A stretch of 64,000 nt of DNA, taken from positions 1,612,001-1,676,000 of the forward strand of contig CP021220.1 of the NCBI GenBank assembly GCA_003999685.1. Direction: 5' to 3'. Position numbers and translations under genes: made by a program. Every line of letters begins with the position of its first letter. Position 1 is the first letter of the stretch. Source of the DNA: Taiwanofungus camphoratus. Taxonomy: Eukaryota; Basidiomycota; Agaricomycetes; Polyporales; Taiwanofungaceae. Below the pieces are notes generated by a model. The model searched no databases. It saw only the letters and a list, made by a program, of their open reading frames with translations, and was not told the DNA's origin. Positions 1-11,961 of the stretch are shown here, piece by piece.

Positions 1-49
1 GTCGTAGCGTAAACATGTTCCACCGGCTTTACCACTTTCATGTTATTAG

Positions 50-2084
50 ATCTCCCTTGGTGAGATGATTGCATATCTCCCGATTCCTGGTGGTCATATC
101 AAGTTGGCCGAGCGCTTCGTTGACCCCGCATTTTCTTTCACCATGGTGCGTGCATTCCTCAGTTCGAATTGATAATTCTAAACTCTCGTCATATATAAGG
201 GCTGGAATTATTGTGAGTGTTCCCCTACTCTCGTTGTGTTCCATGATAGATAAAAATGCATCCCAGGGTACAACTGGGTTATTGTTCTTCCGGCAGAATT
301 GAGTGCAGCGGCAGTGATGATCAATTATTGGAATGACACCGTCAATAACGCAGCATGGATCACTATATTTCTGGTCGTGGTTATTGCGATCAATCTATTC
401 GGAGCTGGTATAAGATGGCATTTCCCCTTACTTGAATGTCGTCTAAAATCCAAATCCCCCTATTGTAGGTGCATACGGAGAGGCCGAGTTTATATTCGCG
501 TACGACGATGACTTACACATTATTTGGTCTACGTGCTGATACCGTGACAGGTCCATCAAAGTCGTCACTATCGTTGGTCTCATCATCTTGGGTATAGTTC
601 TTGACCTGGGCGGAGGCCCGAACCATGATCGTATTGGCTTCCGATACTGGAAACACCCGGGTGCTTTCGTTCAGTACCACGGTATCGGTGGCAGCAAAGG
701 TCGCTTCCTGTCGTGGTGGGCTGTGATGTCACAGGCTGCCTTCTCTTATATCGGAACGGAGATTGTTGCGGTAAGTCCACTCAAATTCAACTTGTGGTAA
801 CACCTTTTTAACGCAGGCAAACAGATTGCTGCGGGAGAGGCTAAGAATCCCAGGCGCAATCTGCCAAAAGCGATCCGCAGAGTTTATATTCGAATTCTCC
901 TGTTCTACATTGGTGGTGTGACCATTATAGGCCTCCTTGTTCCTTCAAATAATCCAGACCTTTCGTTATCAACATCGACTGCCGCAAAGTCTCCATTTGT
1001 CATTGCGATCAAGACTGCAGGCATAAAAGGGCTACCATCGGTAGGAACAGCTTTCGAGATATCTGAGCATACCGTGTAACAGTTAAGCTTAGGTTGTCAA
1101 TGCGGCACTCTTGACTTCTGCTTGGTCTGCCGCCTCTAGCGACCTATATACCAGCTCCCGTGCCCTCTGTGCGATTATTCCTTCAATGGGCCTTGTGACG
1201 GAGCGCTCACGTACCAGGTTTTTTTCAGATGGTTTGGCTTTAGCTGGAAACGCACCAAAAATATTTGCGCGCACATCGCGTAATGGCCTACCTTATGTCT
1301 CCCTCGCGTTTTGCGCACTGTTCTCCACCTTGGCGTACATGGGTGTAAAGACTGGATCAGGGAAGGTCTTCAATTGGTTTTCTGCGAGTGAGTTACCAAC
1401 CGAGTTCAGGTGGTATCCGGTTGATTGATCTCTTGTCGCTACCAGTGACGTGTACGGCCTTCGATTTGATGTTTTTTTACCAGATACTGACGAAGCGACG
1501 ATAGCTGTCGCTGGACTGATGACATGGTTTGGCATCTGTCTCACATACATTCGCTTCTATAAAGGCTTCAAGGCGCAAGGTTTTGATAGAAGTACTCTGC
1601 CTTATGCCTCTAAGTTGCAGCCATTTGCTGCATGGTATGGCATGTGCTTTAGCCTTTTCATCTGCTTCGTGAGTACGATGTGCACTGTCTATCTTATATC
1701 TATACATAACGGGCCTTTGATCGTTAGTTCAGCGGCTGGGCAGTATTCCTCAAGGGTAACTGGGTCACAGCCACATTTGTCACAAGCTACTTGCCCCTCG
1801 TCCTCTTCCCCATCTTATATATTGGTGCGAAACTCTGGACAAGGGCTCCTGTTGTCCCAATCCACGAAATGGACTTCATCACTGGTCTTAAACAGGTAGA
1901 AGCAGACAGGTGCGTCAGGCTGCCTAGAGAACATAGTACATGTCGAGAACTTGAACAACCTATACAGCTATGATGAGCCACCCCCCCGGAACTGGGTAGA
2001 GCGGGTCTGGCAGTGGTTGGTGAGTACATTTGTCCAGCTCATTCATCGGAGGGTATATGAACTCTTTGTTATCTCAAGATGTGA
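50..2084 (+). CDS. Amino-acid permease, AAT/APC family (5' end outside window)
   Basis: Plasma-membrane amino-acid:proton symporter of the fungal APC superfamily. Spliced exons read ISLGEMIAYLPIPGGHIKLA, then GWNYWYNW, an AELSAAAVMINYWN membrane segment, GEAKNPRRNLPKAIRRVYIR, SSRALYGLALAGNAPKIF and a C-terminal YDEPPPRNWVERVWQWLM tail, all hallmark stretches of the family in conserved order. The gene is very intron-rich, about ten introns, including a 13-nt exon at 200-212 encoding part of GWNYW and a 33-nt exon near 468-500. The first visible exon starts after an acceptor at 48-49, so the N-terminal cytoplasmic part and the first membrane segment lie outside the window. The last intron (about 2019-2078) places the stop at 2082-2084. 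Transported amino acid cannot be told from sequence alone. Confidence 0.9.
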
Positions 2085-3529
2085 TCGCGTCATACCATAA
2101 GGCGGGAACATCCCGTACTCGCATATTCGTCTCTTACCCTAGTCCCACCTTGTATTAGCATCTACCTGATACTGAATAACATACATAGCATTATTCTTGC
2201 TCTGTCTGGGTTATATGGACTTTACCCTGGGTCTTCACTGCTACCGCTCGAATTTTCAATAGTATCTTATCGATTTCATTTCGATAGGCCAAAAGTCCAC
2301 ACCTGTGGCTGCTTACCAGGAGAGTTTTTTAGATCTGCCAAGTGATGAAACGTACATATGAAGTAAAAAATTGACAACGCCCCACTGAGGGTTTCAATAG
2401 TATTTAGCTGGAGTTTCCCCCGCAATGCGTGCTTCTGTCTTTTCTGTCGACGTTTGGTGTGACGGATTTAATGCATGTTGAGCACCGGCTTCCTGAACAG
2501 CCGTCATTCCGACAACCATTCTACACTGGCAGTCGTTCAAGCTTCATTCACTTTCAAGGTGCGCTGCTAAATCCGCGTTGATGGGTATTTAAAACTGTCT
2601 CGAGCGGCTGCCACGTCCGAGCGCGTGCAGAGCCCGTCGAACTTGATAAAGACCTAGGAGTCCCGAGAGAGAGCATAGGCGCCATATCATTCAGCATCTT
2701 GATCCTTGAAGCCGCCAATCCCGCGGATGCATCAAATACTTGTACCTTTCATCCCACGTCCGACACACAATGCGCGTGATGATGGATGAGCTGCAACACG
2801 TCGGGAAAGTGCAACGGGCATTGGTTATGACTTCACGATCAGATAAGAGATAAAACATATAGACGTGGTGTCGAGGAAACACGTAACTTAGGAGACGTAT
2901 TCAGAGCCATGCTTTTGGTGCATTTTAATATATACTATACGCGAGAAGGCCTCCCGCACAGGTACGGTGCGAGTGTTACTGTAATTCTTATCACTCCCAC
3001 GAGTTGAACGAACTGTATCTTAAGCAGTCAATCAAGACTGTTGACAACATGAAGGCTGCGGGTCCGGCTGGAATGCCATCAGTGGGTGAGGATAAACCTC
3101 CAACGAACGCATACCATGAGGAATGTGACAGCACACTAGTTGCGCTTTCAGCTTCGGTAGGGCAAGAACATCAGGACACATTTTATGAGCATTGTTATTG
3201 TCCTCAACGTTGCCAATTTTCTGCAATGTGGTGAAAGGCAAGTATGATCCCCGCCCACGTTGCGGTGTTTGTTTGTGACAGTTGATGCAAAGTGCTGTAA
3301 CTGGCATCTCGTTATTACCTGCAGCTGATCCTCCTGGCTGATCCTTGCATTCCTCACTGTTGCGTCCTTGGAATTCCTGCACGGTCTTTCTTTGCTCTCG
3401 TCGCGTACAATCGTTTGTTGTCTATGCTGGCGCTGAACTCCTTTCTCTTGGACGTCAGATCTCGACTATTTGCGCGCACATCCATCAGCTGCACTACCCC
3501 TGACCCCGTTTTCCGCGACCAGAATAAGA
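2085..3529. other. Intergenic stretch, no supported gene
   Basis: About 1.4 kb between the permease stop and the RhoGEF start. Only short, non-conserved open frames on both strands; none has a recognisable domain or a consistent splice pattern. It presumably holds the permease terminator and the RhoGEF promoter. Confidence 0.6.
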
Positions 3530-6500
3530 ATGTTAAACAGACCTCGTGCTCCCACTCCTTCGACTTTTCTGCCTAATCCTCACGACGACTGGTCGTCCGA
3601 TAATGATCACCAATCCGCCGCAGCGTCTCCTTCCAGTGCTTATATCGTAGACTCGCCATCCGCATTACACTCGCCTTCTGTCGTTTCTTCTCATCCTCAA
3701 AATTCGCTAGAGCGATCTGCATCAGAGGAAGACTCTGTTCTCTCCGATTCGGGTTATTTGCACTCGTCTGCACGTTCTCCTGGAGTGCCAGCGGCACTTC
3801 CAGACCCCTCTCAGTTCCCAGACCCTTATCCATATCGCCCCCCTCACTGGCTGCACGGCTCGACCACTCCTGCACTCTCTTCCGCAGACTCTTCTTCAGG
3901 CTCAACACGCTCTTCTGCTTACACGAGTTCTGCGAGATCGGGTGATTATGGTCACGTACATGTCGCATTGGGGGATGATGAACCAAGCGTTGGTGTAGGC
4001 ATAACCACAGATGATGTTGTCCAGCTATTGGGGCACGATGCAGGTACATCGTCTGCATCGCAAGGCAGGATACCTCTGGATCAGACCCGCTGGTCGGATT
4101 TGTATCCCAATAGCGTCCGGTCTCGTTCCTCATCAGTTGGTCACGGTAGGAACGAATCTGTTCAAGAGACCGGTGCTCGTATCTTGCGCACGACACCCAG
4201 TTTTGACATGGGTTGGCAGGCGGTCGACGAGCGGGACGAGGTCGGGTTGGCGAGCGAAGAGGAAACGGACGACGATGCATTCATTGATGATGGCCAAGTC
4301 GATGAAGAAGAACAGCCTACCAGTGCCATGGTCATAGCTGAGGAAGGTCGAGGTATCATTGTACGGGGAGACGACATACCCATCGTGAGACTTCAAGTTA
4401 AACCTGGTGCGTAATTTCTAAGGCATTTGGGAGCCTTAGATTAAACTGACATGTCATGTCTGCGTGTAGGCACAACTCATCTACTAATTGGGTCATCTAG
4501 CACTCCAAACGCTGTTCCATCATTTCTCAACAATACACTTCCTCATATAACCTGTACTCTCCTTGCTCTTGACATATCTGCGAATTTCCTTGTTGCGCTG
4601 CCACCGTCACTGGCGGCTTGCTTTAACCTTGAGGAGTTGAATATAGCTTCAAATCCGTTGCGCGCCCTCCCCGAATCCCTCGCAAGTTTGACCTCTCTAC
4701 GTGTTCTTATCGTGGATTCAACGGGGATCAGCACCCTTCCCGACTCTTTGGATTCCCTTGGCAAGCTTCACACCCTCAGCATTCGAAGAAACAAATTCAA
4801 TTCACTCCCCAGCTGGCTTTGCCTCCTGCCATCGCTCGAGACGCTCCTTGTCGATGGCAATCCTTTCCAAGGGCCTTGGAAAGCCCTTATGGAGCCTCTA
4901 TTGGCCAGGACTCCGATGACTCCCCTTTATCCCCCCTCAACACCTATCTTTCCTCTGCCCTCCGCCAGTGTCAATAGCACCACCACGGAGACGGACGTTG
5001 AAGATATGTCCGATTCACCGTTACCAGAGCAGGAAGCCCGGTTTCAGATCGCAGCAGAAGACGAGGACACAATCACGCCTGCGCGAGCACCCTACATAGG
5101 ACGGTCAGTCACTTCTCCGGTACCTGCTTCTTCTGTGGATGTCCCATCACCTAGACTCGCCCGAACACGTACTACTCCGAATCGAGCTTATCATGACAAG
5201 GTCAGAGCGAGTAAAACCTCAGCTGGACCTAATGCGGAGTCTGCATCATCTTCAAGACCACCGTCATCTAGGGGAATGCAGGAATCTGGTCATCTAGAGG
5301 ACAAGCAGGTACGCAAAATGAAAAGTGCAGGCGAATTGACGAAAAACTATGCAACCCTGCCTCAATTCTCGTCGAAATCGGCGACGTCATCGCCACAGCG
5401 GCCTGCTTTGTCAGAATACGTAACCTCTGCCTCAAGTTCTAACTTGCTCAATATAGGCCCGTCGACTCGTGATAGTCAGGTGGTGCCGAAACGTTTCGCT
5501 AGTCTGGGTGTAGCGTCTGGTGCGACGTCAGCGGCTGTCAATAGACCCAGGCTGACTACAGAAAGTAACTTTTGGGACAATGTTCCGACAGAGGATGATG
5601 GGGATGAGGATGAGGATGGTGATGAACCTGGCCAGCCTATGCCAAGAAGAGCGACTCTTCCACGAGATCATCCGCAGCTTGCGCAAGTTGAACAGGGAAG
5701 TCGAGTCTTCGTCCAACAACCCTCTCTCCTCAAGGAAGAGAAGGAGAAAACCAGTCGATGGGGGTTCCTCAAGAAAATGTCAATGGGAAAAATGAGGTCG
5801 GACTCATCGCCGTCACTGAGGCTCGCTACCTCTCAGGGACGGCCTCAGGGATCGTCATATTCTAGACAACCATTGTCCCGGGGGCTGTTGGCTGCCGTAT
5901 CATCAGCAACTCCTCACATTGACGTTCGAATTTCGACTACAGGAACCCTCTTGAATCCTCCGAATCACGCTTTACCCCCTTTACCTCCTCAAGAGCCCAT
6001 CCCGACGATTGTGTCGCGGAAAGCGTCCCCGGAGCTGCCTCCGCTTCCGGAGCTTCCGAAGAAGCCTTCAATTGGCGCTTTGAAAATACCCACTACTACC
6101 TCCTCATCTCACTTACTTGCTCCCTCTCCGACCCCTCGAGCGACCAAGCGGCGAAGCTTCCTGCCCATTGATATGTCTCCCATCCCCATCCCTTCTCCAT
6201 CAGCCTTTGTTCCTGGCCTGACGGCTACCAACAGCACTGATGACATTGACGATGTTGGGAGGCCAGCCCCAAGTCCTGTATCAAAAGAAACAGTGGAACA
6301 ACTGCAACGTCGGGAGGAAGAAAGAGCAAAAGAGGGACGCATTCGAGCCCTACGATCGGTCATGGCATATCTAAGAGATATGCATGATCTGGGGTTGGCC
6401 CAAATGAATCCTTTGTCTGCCTCTGCCGGTTCTGCAGATGCGGTTGGAAGTGGACTACGTTCTCGTAGGCCTACGGTGGTGGACAATGGCCGTTTGCCGT

Positions 6501-8304
6501 CTGAAAGCTCTCTGAGTTCTATAGCTTCTGTCGTTTCACGACCTGAGTCTTCTATGCAGTTTTCCGTACACTTGAGATCGACCGATTCACGGATCGGCTT
6601 GCGGAACAGTGGGACTACTCACACGAACAGCGTTGCGACAACGGACAGCGGAGGCTCGGGAAGTGGCGAGGAGCGGAAGTACAAAGATGACAAGGCGAAA
6701 CGGGCAAGGATCATACGAGAGATCGTGGAGTATGTTATAGCACTGACGTTCTCATGCTGAAGTTGCTGATTTCTGCCTTAGAACCGAACGGACATATGTA
6801 AAAGGTTTGCAAGAGCTTGTCGATATCTACGTTACTCCCGCTGCAGCTCCCGCGAATGTCCTGACGGGCCAGAGGCAAGAGACTGTAGTTCCTGTCGCGG
6901 AACGCAAGATCGTTTTCAGTGGTCTAGATGCGTTGTTTTATTTCCATAGAGAGAGCTTCCTGCCAGCGCTGGAGCACGCGTCGGCCCCTCTGCTGGTACA
7001 ATCAGAGGAGCTCGCCAAAAAGGATGCCGATGGGTATCTGTCTTTGGACGTTGCGATGAAGGTTGCACAGACTTTCGTCTCTCATGCAGCGTTCATGAAG
7101 ATGTATTCAACGTACATAAAGTAAGTGTTACTCGTGTGTCTGACTTATCGCATGACTTACCGCACTTTATAAGTAATTTTGACAATTCCCTGCAAAGGAT
7201 CAGGACTTGGGTTTCTGATAAGCCAGCTCCTTCATCAGGGGGAACGCTTTCTCCTTCATCAAGCAGTGCCCACCTTGTCGGCTTAGGCATTACAATGTCT
7301 GCTGTCACCGCACCTGGTGCTCTGCCAGACAGTGCACCGATGCCTAATGCAGCTGCATCTCTATCATCGAGTCAGCGCAAGCGAATCAAGTCCTACCTGA
7401 AACGCTGTCGTATGAATCCAAGACATTCACAGCTTAATCTAGAAGGCTACTTGCTACTTCCTGTCCAACGGATACCGCGTTATCGCTTGTTGGTGAGTGC
7501 AAGTCAACATTTTTGTAACGGGTTACATAACTCAAGGTGGGCACAGCTGGAAGACCTCGTCAAGAGTAGTCCGCCCATGTATGATTACATGGATGATCCC
7601 TTAGAGAGAGCTTTAGCGGAGATATCATCACTAGCCACCAATATGAACGAAGGCAAGCGTGAGTCGGAGTCGCGAAGAAAACTTGTTCAATGGCAGTCGA
7701 GGATACGAGGCAAGTTCCCAAGTCCTCTGGTACAACCACATCGGTGTGTTTCAGTTTTGCATTACTGCCGGAGTTTCGGTCCGCTCATCTATTCGCAGTC
7801 GTCTCATTATGGATGGTTCATTGCACCTAACGCGGGTTGTCCGCAAAGCGACTGTATCATTCGAGGTCATCGATTCGCACGGGGACGCCTCCGAGGTACA
7901 AGTCGAATGCCTATCACCTGAGCTCACACCCCGGTCCTTAATCGGGATCCTTTGCAACGATCTATTGGTTTTATGCCGCGATCCGTCAGATGGGCAAGAT
8001 CCAAATTCTCCTGTAGATTTGTGGGCGGTACTCCGCATGCAGACATTACCGCAACCAGCGAGCATCGTCCATGGCAATGGTATGTCACGATCTCCGTAAT
8101 GTGGACGCTTCGATTGGCTAATCGGACCATTTAGCTCTGCGTCTCGTAGATAACAAGGCAATCTTATACTTCGATGCGCCCTCAACATCTGACGCCTTGA
8201 CATGGTTTAGAGGTAATTTGCCAGTTTTCATTGGTCGGAAGTAACTCTGACAATACGATTCGCGACCAGCTATCAACCTTCACATCCCACAGTCAAAAGC
8301 GTGA
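3530..8304 (+). CDS. LRR plus DH-PH Rho-type guanine nucleotide exchange factor
   Basis: Probable activator of Rho/Cdc42-type GTPases by GDP release. Roughly 1,450 residues over at least seven exons. First comes a Ser/Pro-rich disordered region (start MLNRPRAPTPST; an in-frame ATG 60 bases upstream is possible). Then about six leucine-rich repeats (LLALDISANFLVALPPSL, LEELNIASNPLRALPESL, LHTLSIRRNKFNSLPSWL), encoded around 4.5-4.9 kb. A second long low-complexity linker with an acidic patch follows. The Dbl-homology domain begins IIREIVETERTYVKGLQEL and contains the CR3-like stretch LEGYLLLPVQRIPRYRLL, with the typical PVQRIPRY signature. A PH domain (SLHLTRVVRKATV... ending DALTWFRAINLHIPQSKA) closes the protein. 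Stop at 8302-8304. The LRR block suggests a Ras- or scaffold-binding surface in addition to exchange activity; the target GTPase is unknown. Confidence 0.9.
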
Positions 8305-8950
8305 CTACGCTGTACTTGTCCGCTGACCCGAACCTCTTAGTGGACCGTTATTGACGCTTACTGCCGCTACATCGTTACACTGTCACCCCAAACTTGACCT
8401 ACGTGTTGTCGTTCTCACCGCGTTCGTTCCTTCTTGCATTCGCACACTCCTTTACTGTATTCCAATCATTGTGTTCGTACGTTACTTATCGATCCTTCAT
8501 ATGCATTGCTCCCGCGCATCAATCTCATGGTCTTCCCTCGCATTATTACTCTAGAATCTCGGGTGTACAGGGGACGGCTGTCTAATAAATTGATAACTAT
8601 ATTTCCTACTTTCACGTGGTCAGCTGGATCAGCTGCGTCGCTTGAGTGCAGCGGTGTCTTTTCTCCTGCGACCGATCTGCAGGTGAAACTCAGACCGCTC
8701 AAATGGGTGCGAAAACACTTATGAATTGTTATCAGATAAAATTGAGATGTCTGGACCGAAATGGTATCTGATAAGCGGAGATGAAAATGGATGACGCTAC
8801 GGATCGGCGCGACTTTCCACGTTGTCCTGCGACTTGCGACCGACTCTTATATCAGGTCAAGGAACTTGTTGCTGCTTTCCCCTCCTCTCTCCTGGTGTTT
8901 TTGGCGGGCTTGTTCTTCTTGTTTGAAGGGCCTACATCTCTTAGTCTGTG
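8305..8950. other. Intergenic stretch, no supported gene
   Basis: About 650 bp between two same-strand genes. Short overlapping frames only, C/T-rich in the middle. Probably the 3' UTR of the RhoGEF and the promoter of the carrier. Confidence 0.6.
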
Positions 8951-10124
8951 ATGGAGCCATTTCAAGCCAAGTTAGTTGCTGCGGCAACGGGCTCTACCCT
9001 CACTGCCTTGACGAGTATGGTCTTCACCGTCTGCCTTCCGTGCTGTCGTGCTGAGCAATTTGATTAGTGACTCCATTTGATGTGGTGAAGACAAGGCTGC
9101 AGACGCAACCTCCAGCTTCTAAACCTCTTTTTGCTACACCACCACCAAATACATGCTGTCAACCTTCACACATACCTTGCGTGCGCCGGATGTCATATCT
9201 CGCTCCTTCAATAGAGGGAGAGATAGTCTGTGTATGGGACCATGGTGTGCTGAAGCAGGAGAGGGTGACTGGGTTTCTCGACGCCATTCGGCATGTAGTA
9301 CGGGCGGAGGGCGTCTTGGGTCTCTGGAAAGGAGTCGGGACCACATTGTAAGCACGTTGCTGGCTGCGCTCATGACGCTTCTGCTCACCGTCTCTTCAAC
9401 ACACTTGCAGAGTGATAGGTGTACCGTCAGCAACATGTTACATGCTCACGTACGATCACTTGCTCCATAATGTCCTACCACCCCTCCTCCCCTTCCCCGC
9501 CCTCGTCCCCCTCTTCTCCGGCATGCTCGCGCGCACCATGGTCAGCTCATGCGTGTCGCCCCTCGAACTTGTCCGCACAAATTTACAGTCCACCCCCCTC
9601 TCGCCGGACAACCCACACACTCTGCGCTCCGTGCTCGCCTCCGTGCGCGGGCTCATGCAGGCGCACGGTGTGGGATACCTCTGGCGCGGCCTTGGGCCGA
9701 CGCTCTGGCGCGATGTGCCGTTCAGCGGGGTGTACTGGGCGGGGTACGAGACGTGGAAGAATATGTTCGCGCGGGAAGGCCTGAGCGGGCCGCAGGTCGC
9801 GTTCGCGAGCGGGGTAATCAGCGGGACGACCGCGGCCCTGCTGACGTCGCCGTTTGACGTGCTCAAGACACGGAGACAGGCGGTATCGATGTCGGGGGCG
9901 CCAGGGTCTAATTCGACATTTCCGCTCATGATGCATATCGTCAGGACGGAGGGGATGGCTGCGTTGTATGCGGGCGCGCTGCCGCGCACTGTGAAGATCG
10001 CACCGGCGTGTGGGATCATGATCGCTTGCTTCGAGGTAAGTTTCGTCAAGCACACTCGCTGCTTGCAGATGCTGATTGCGTGATGCAGGGTGTCGGCAAA
10101 CTCCTCACGAAAAAAGAATCATAG
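8951..10124 (+). CDS. MTM1: Mitochondrial carrier, Mtm1/SLC25A39-SLC25A40 type
   Basis: Inner-mitochondrial-membrane solute carrier. Four exons (8951-9014, 9068-9347, 9411-10035, 10089-10124) give 334 residues with intact splice phases. All three carrier signatures are present, one per repeat: TPFDVVKTRLQ, SPLELVRTNLQ and SPFDVLKTRRQ. The Met-Thr-Pro junction of the first signature is created by splicing. An extended matrix loop between the first and second helices, with two nearby cysteines (NTCCQPSHIPC), is typical of the Mtm1/SLC25A39-40 branch. That branch is linked to mitochondrial glutathione import and to manganese/iron handling for Sod2. Convergent with the Vam7 gene, with only 170 bp between stops. 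The subfamily call rests on motif order and loop length. Confidence 0.85.
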
Positions 10125-10294
10125 CCTCCGTAGTAGACTATTGGATACATTGGCATATTCCTCATCTAATATCACGCACACACCCCGTTCTCATGACAAG
10201 CCCCTTCCATAAGCAATGCAGACCCGGTGAATACAACTGCGGAAAAATATTAAGTAATGTGAAATGTCCCTGATATAATGCACATAATCTGGTA

Positions 10295-11380
10295 TCATCC
10301 TAGCCGGTTCATCTGCTTCTTGGCAGAAGTGAGCTTTCGCCCTGTTCGATCGACATCCGTGGTGAGATCGTCCAGCATTTCGCTCTGCTCCGCAATCTCT
10401 TGGTTAATAGCCAGTCCGAGATGCTTTTGCCGCTGCAGAACGGTCGTGAGCTGCGCGAGCTGCTGGTCCTGCTGCTGCATCTGAGCCCCCTGTAGTTGGA
10501 ATAGTCCGTGGTCATCCAGTGGCCGTGTCTGCTCCGTCTCCTGCGGTTGTACAGGTTGTCCGAACACTCGTGTGACCGCTATTGGTCTGTTGAACGCAGA
10601 GGATGATGACGACTCCAACAGCGCAGCGCGGTCGGAGGCAGCCGCAGGATTCCGCTCTGCTGAAGAGCCCAGCCCGCGCTGCGTCAACCGTGCAACTGTA
10701 ACCATCTTCGCGAGCTTCTCGCAGTCGTCGCGCAACCGTGCGGCCATGTCCGTCCGCCGCTGCAGTTCGCCCTCGCTCATCCCGCCCAGGGCAAGCGCGC
10801 GCAGCCCGTCCTCGAGCACGCCCACGCGCATGAGCACACCCGCGAGCTTCTTCTTGGCCTGGACGTTCGATTGATGCGCCGCGGAGACGTCGCCGCGGTC
10901 GGCGAGCGCATCGCGGCGGTTGATGTCCGCGCGGACGTCGCGCACGCGCGCCTGGAGGTCCTGGTGCTCGTCGAGCCAGGACGTTGAGGTGAATTGCGAG
11001 GGTGCGCCGGCGTCCGCGACGGGGTGCTTGCCCACGGGGACGCCGAGGAAGTCGCGGAAGGCGAAGCTCTCGCGCCAGCGGTCGTCCTTCGCGCCCAGTA
11101 TCGCGCGGAGGTAGAGCTCGAGGCCGGCGCGGCGCTCGTCGAGCAGGGCGGGGTTGCGCGACTTGAAGAGAGACAGGGAGTGTTTGGGCGGGAGGACAGC
11201 GGGCGGGGCGGCGCCGGTAGACTTTGTGAGCTCGACGTGAAGGTCGGCGAACTCGGAGTAGCGGCGCCACATCTGCCAGGAGCGAACCGAGGCCTGTATT
11301 TCGATGCGGTAGACGGTGTGCGGCTTGGGCTCTGGGCGGTCTTCATAACCGCGGACGTGGATGGCGTGGATGGCGGACAT
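10295..11380 (-). CDS. VAM7: Vacuolar Qc-SNARE Vam7 with PX domain
   Basis: Soluble SNARE for homotypic vacuole fusion. A single exon of 361 residues. An N-terminal PX domain (about residues 5-115: HTVYRIEIQASVRSWQMWRRYSEF, then PPKHSLSLFKSRN and LELYLRAIL) binds phosphatidylinositol 3-phosphate and brings the protein to the vacuole. A helical, Ala/Arg-rich middle follows. A C-terminal SNARE helix (HLGLAINQEIAEQSEMLDDL to KKQMNRLG) carries the zero-layer Gln and has no transmembrane anchor, exactly as in Vam7. The coding strand is strongly GC-rich from about 10.6 to 11.3 kb, which generates long mirror frames on both strands. Confidence 0.93.
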   Translation of the reverse strand: MSAIHAIHVRGYEDRPEPKPHTVYRIEIQASVRSWQMWRRYSEFADLHVELTKSTGAAPPAVLPPKHSLSLFKSRNPALLDERRAGLELYLRAILGAKDDRWRESFAFRDFLGVPVGKHPVADAGAPSQFTSTSWLDEHQDLQARVRDVRADINRRDALADRGDVSAAHQSNVQAKKKLAGVLMRVGVLEDGLRALALGGMSEGELQRRTDMAARLRDDCEKLAKMVTVARLTQRGLGSSAERNPAAASDRAALLESSSSSAFNRPIAVTRVFGQPVQPQETEQTRPLDDHGLFQLQGAQMQQQDQQLAQLTTVLQRQKHLGLAINQEIAEQSEMLDDLTTDVDRTGRKLTSAKKQMNRLG

Positions 11381-11961
11381 GGCAATTATTACGGGCAGCT
11401 TGCTTCACCGGTTACATGGCCGCGCGGGGGAGTAGCCACCGGACAAACAGTTGTCCACTCGCGATCATGTCTGTGTTGAAGGAACGCTGTGATCTGTACG
11501 GCTTACTTTTGCATGTAGACAAGAAGTGATTTTTCAGACTGTTCGTGCCTAACGTCTCAGGAGAACCTGACTTGAACCGCATTTTAACGTGGTCAGCATC
11601 TTGACTTCGCGTCCAATGCGTATCTGCTGCCGTCTGTAAATTTAGCGGGGTGTCCGCGAGGGGAGTTCATTTACTATAGAAGATAGAATCATGTCAGTCT
11701 GAGCTCTGGCGCATTCACATCCAAGACATTACATTATCAGCCGGTCTAGATTGAATTCTAATTCTAATGTAAAGCTTTTCCCGGTCAACAAGCCGTCTGC
11801 ATCAGGCAGTTCGAACGATTCCGACCGTGATCCCATGACATGACATGAAGCAAGCCAGATGAATCCCATACTGCTAAAGTACAAATGCCGGTCCGCAATG
11901 CAAACAAGACTCAAATAGGGCTACATCTCTCGTGCACTCTACTTCCATGCACCTGTATCCG
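11381..11961. other. Intergenic stretch, no supported gene
   Basis: About 580 bp lying 5' of VAM7 and 3' of SNF4, both on the minus strand. No supported open frame; presumably the VAM7 promoter and the SNF4 3' UTR. Confidence 0.6.

Noticed and set aside
3573-4280. 235-codon minus-strand frame
   Set aside because: Mirror of the Ser/Pro-rich RhoGEF N-terminus; composition is dominated by Arg/Pro/His, as expected from an antisense frame.
10512-11385. Long alternative frames on both strands
   Set aside because: GC-rich shadow frames of VAM7, consisting of Arg/Ala/Pro runs without domains.
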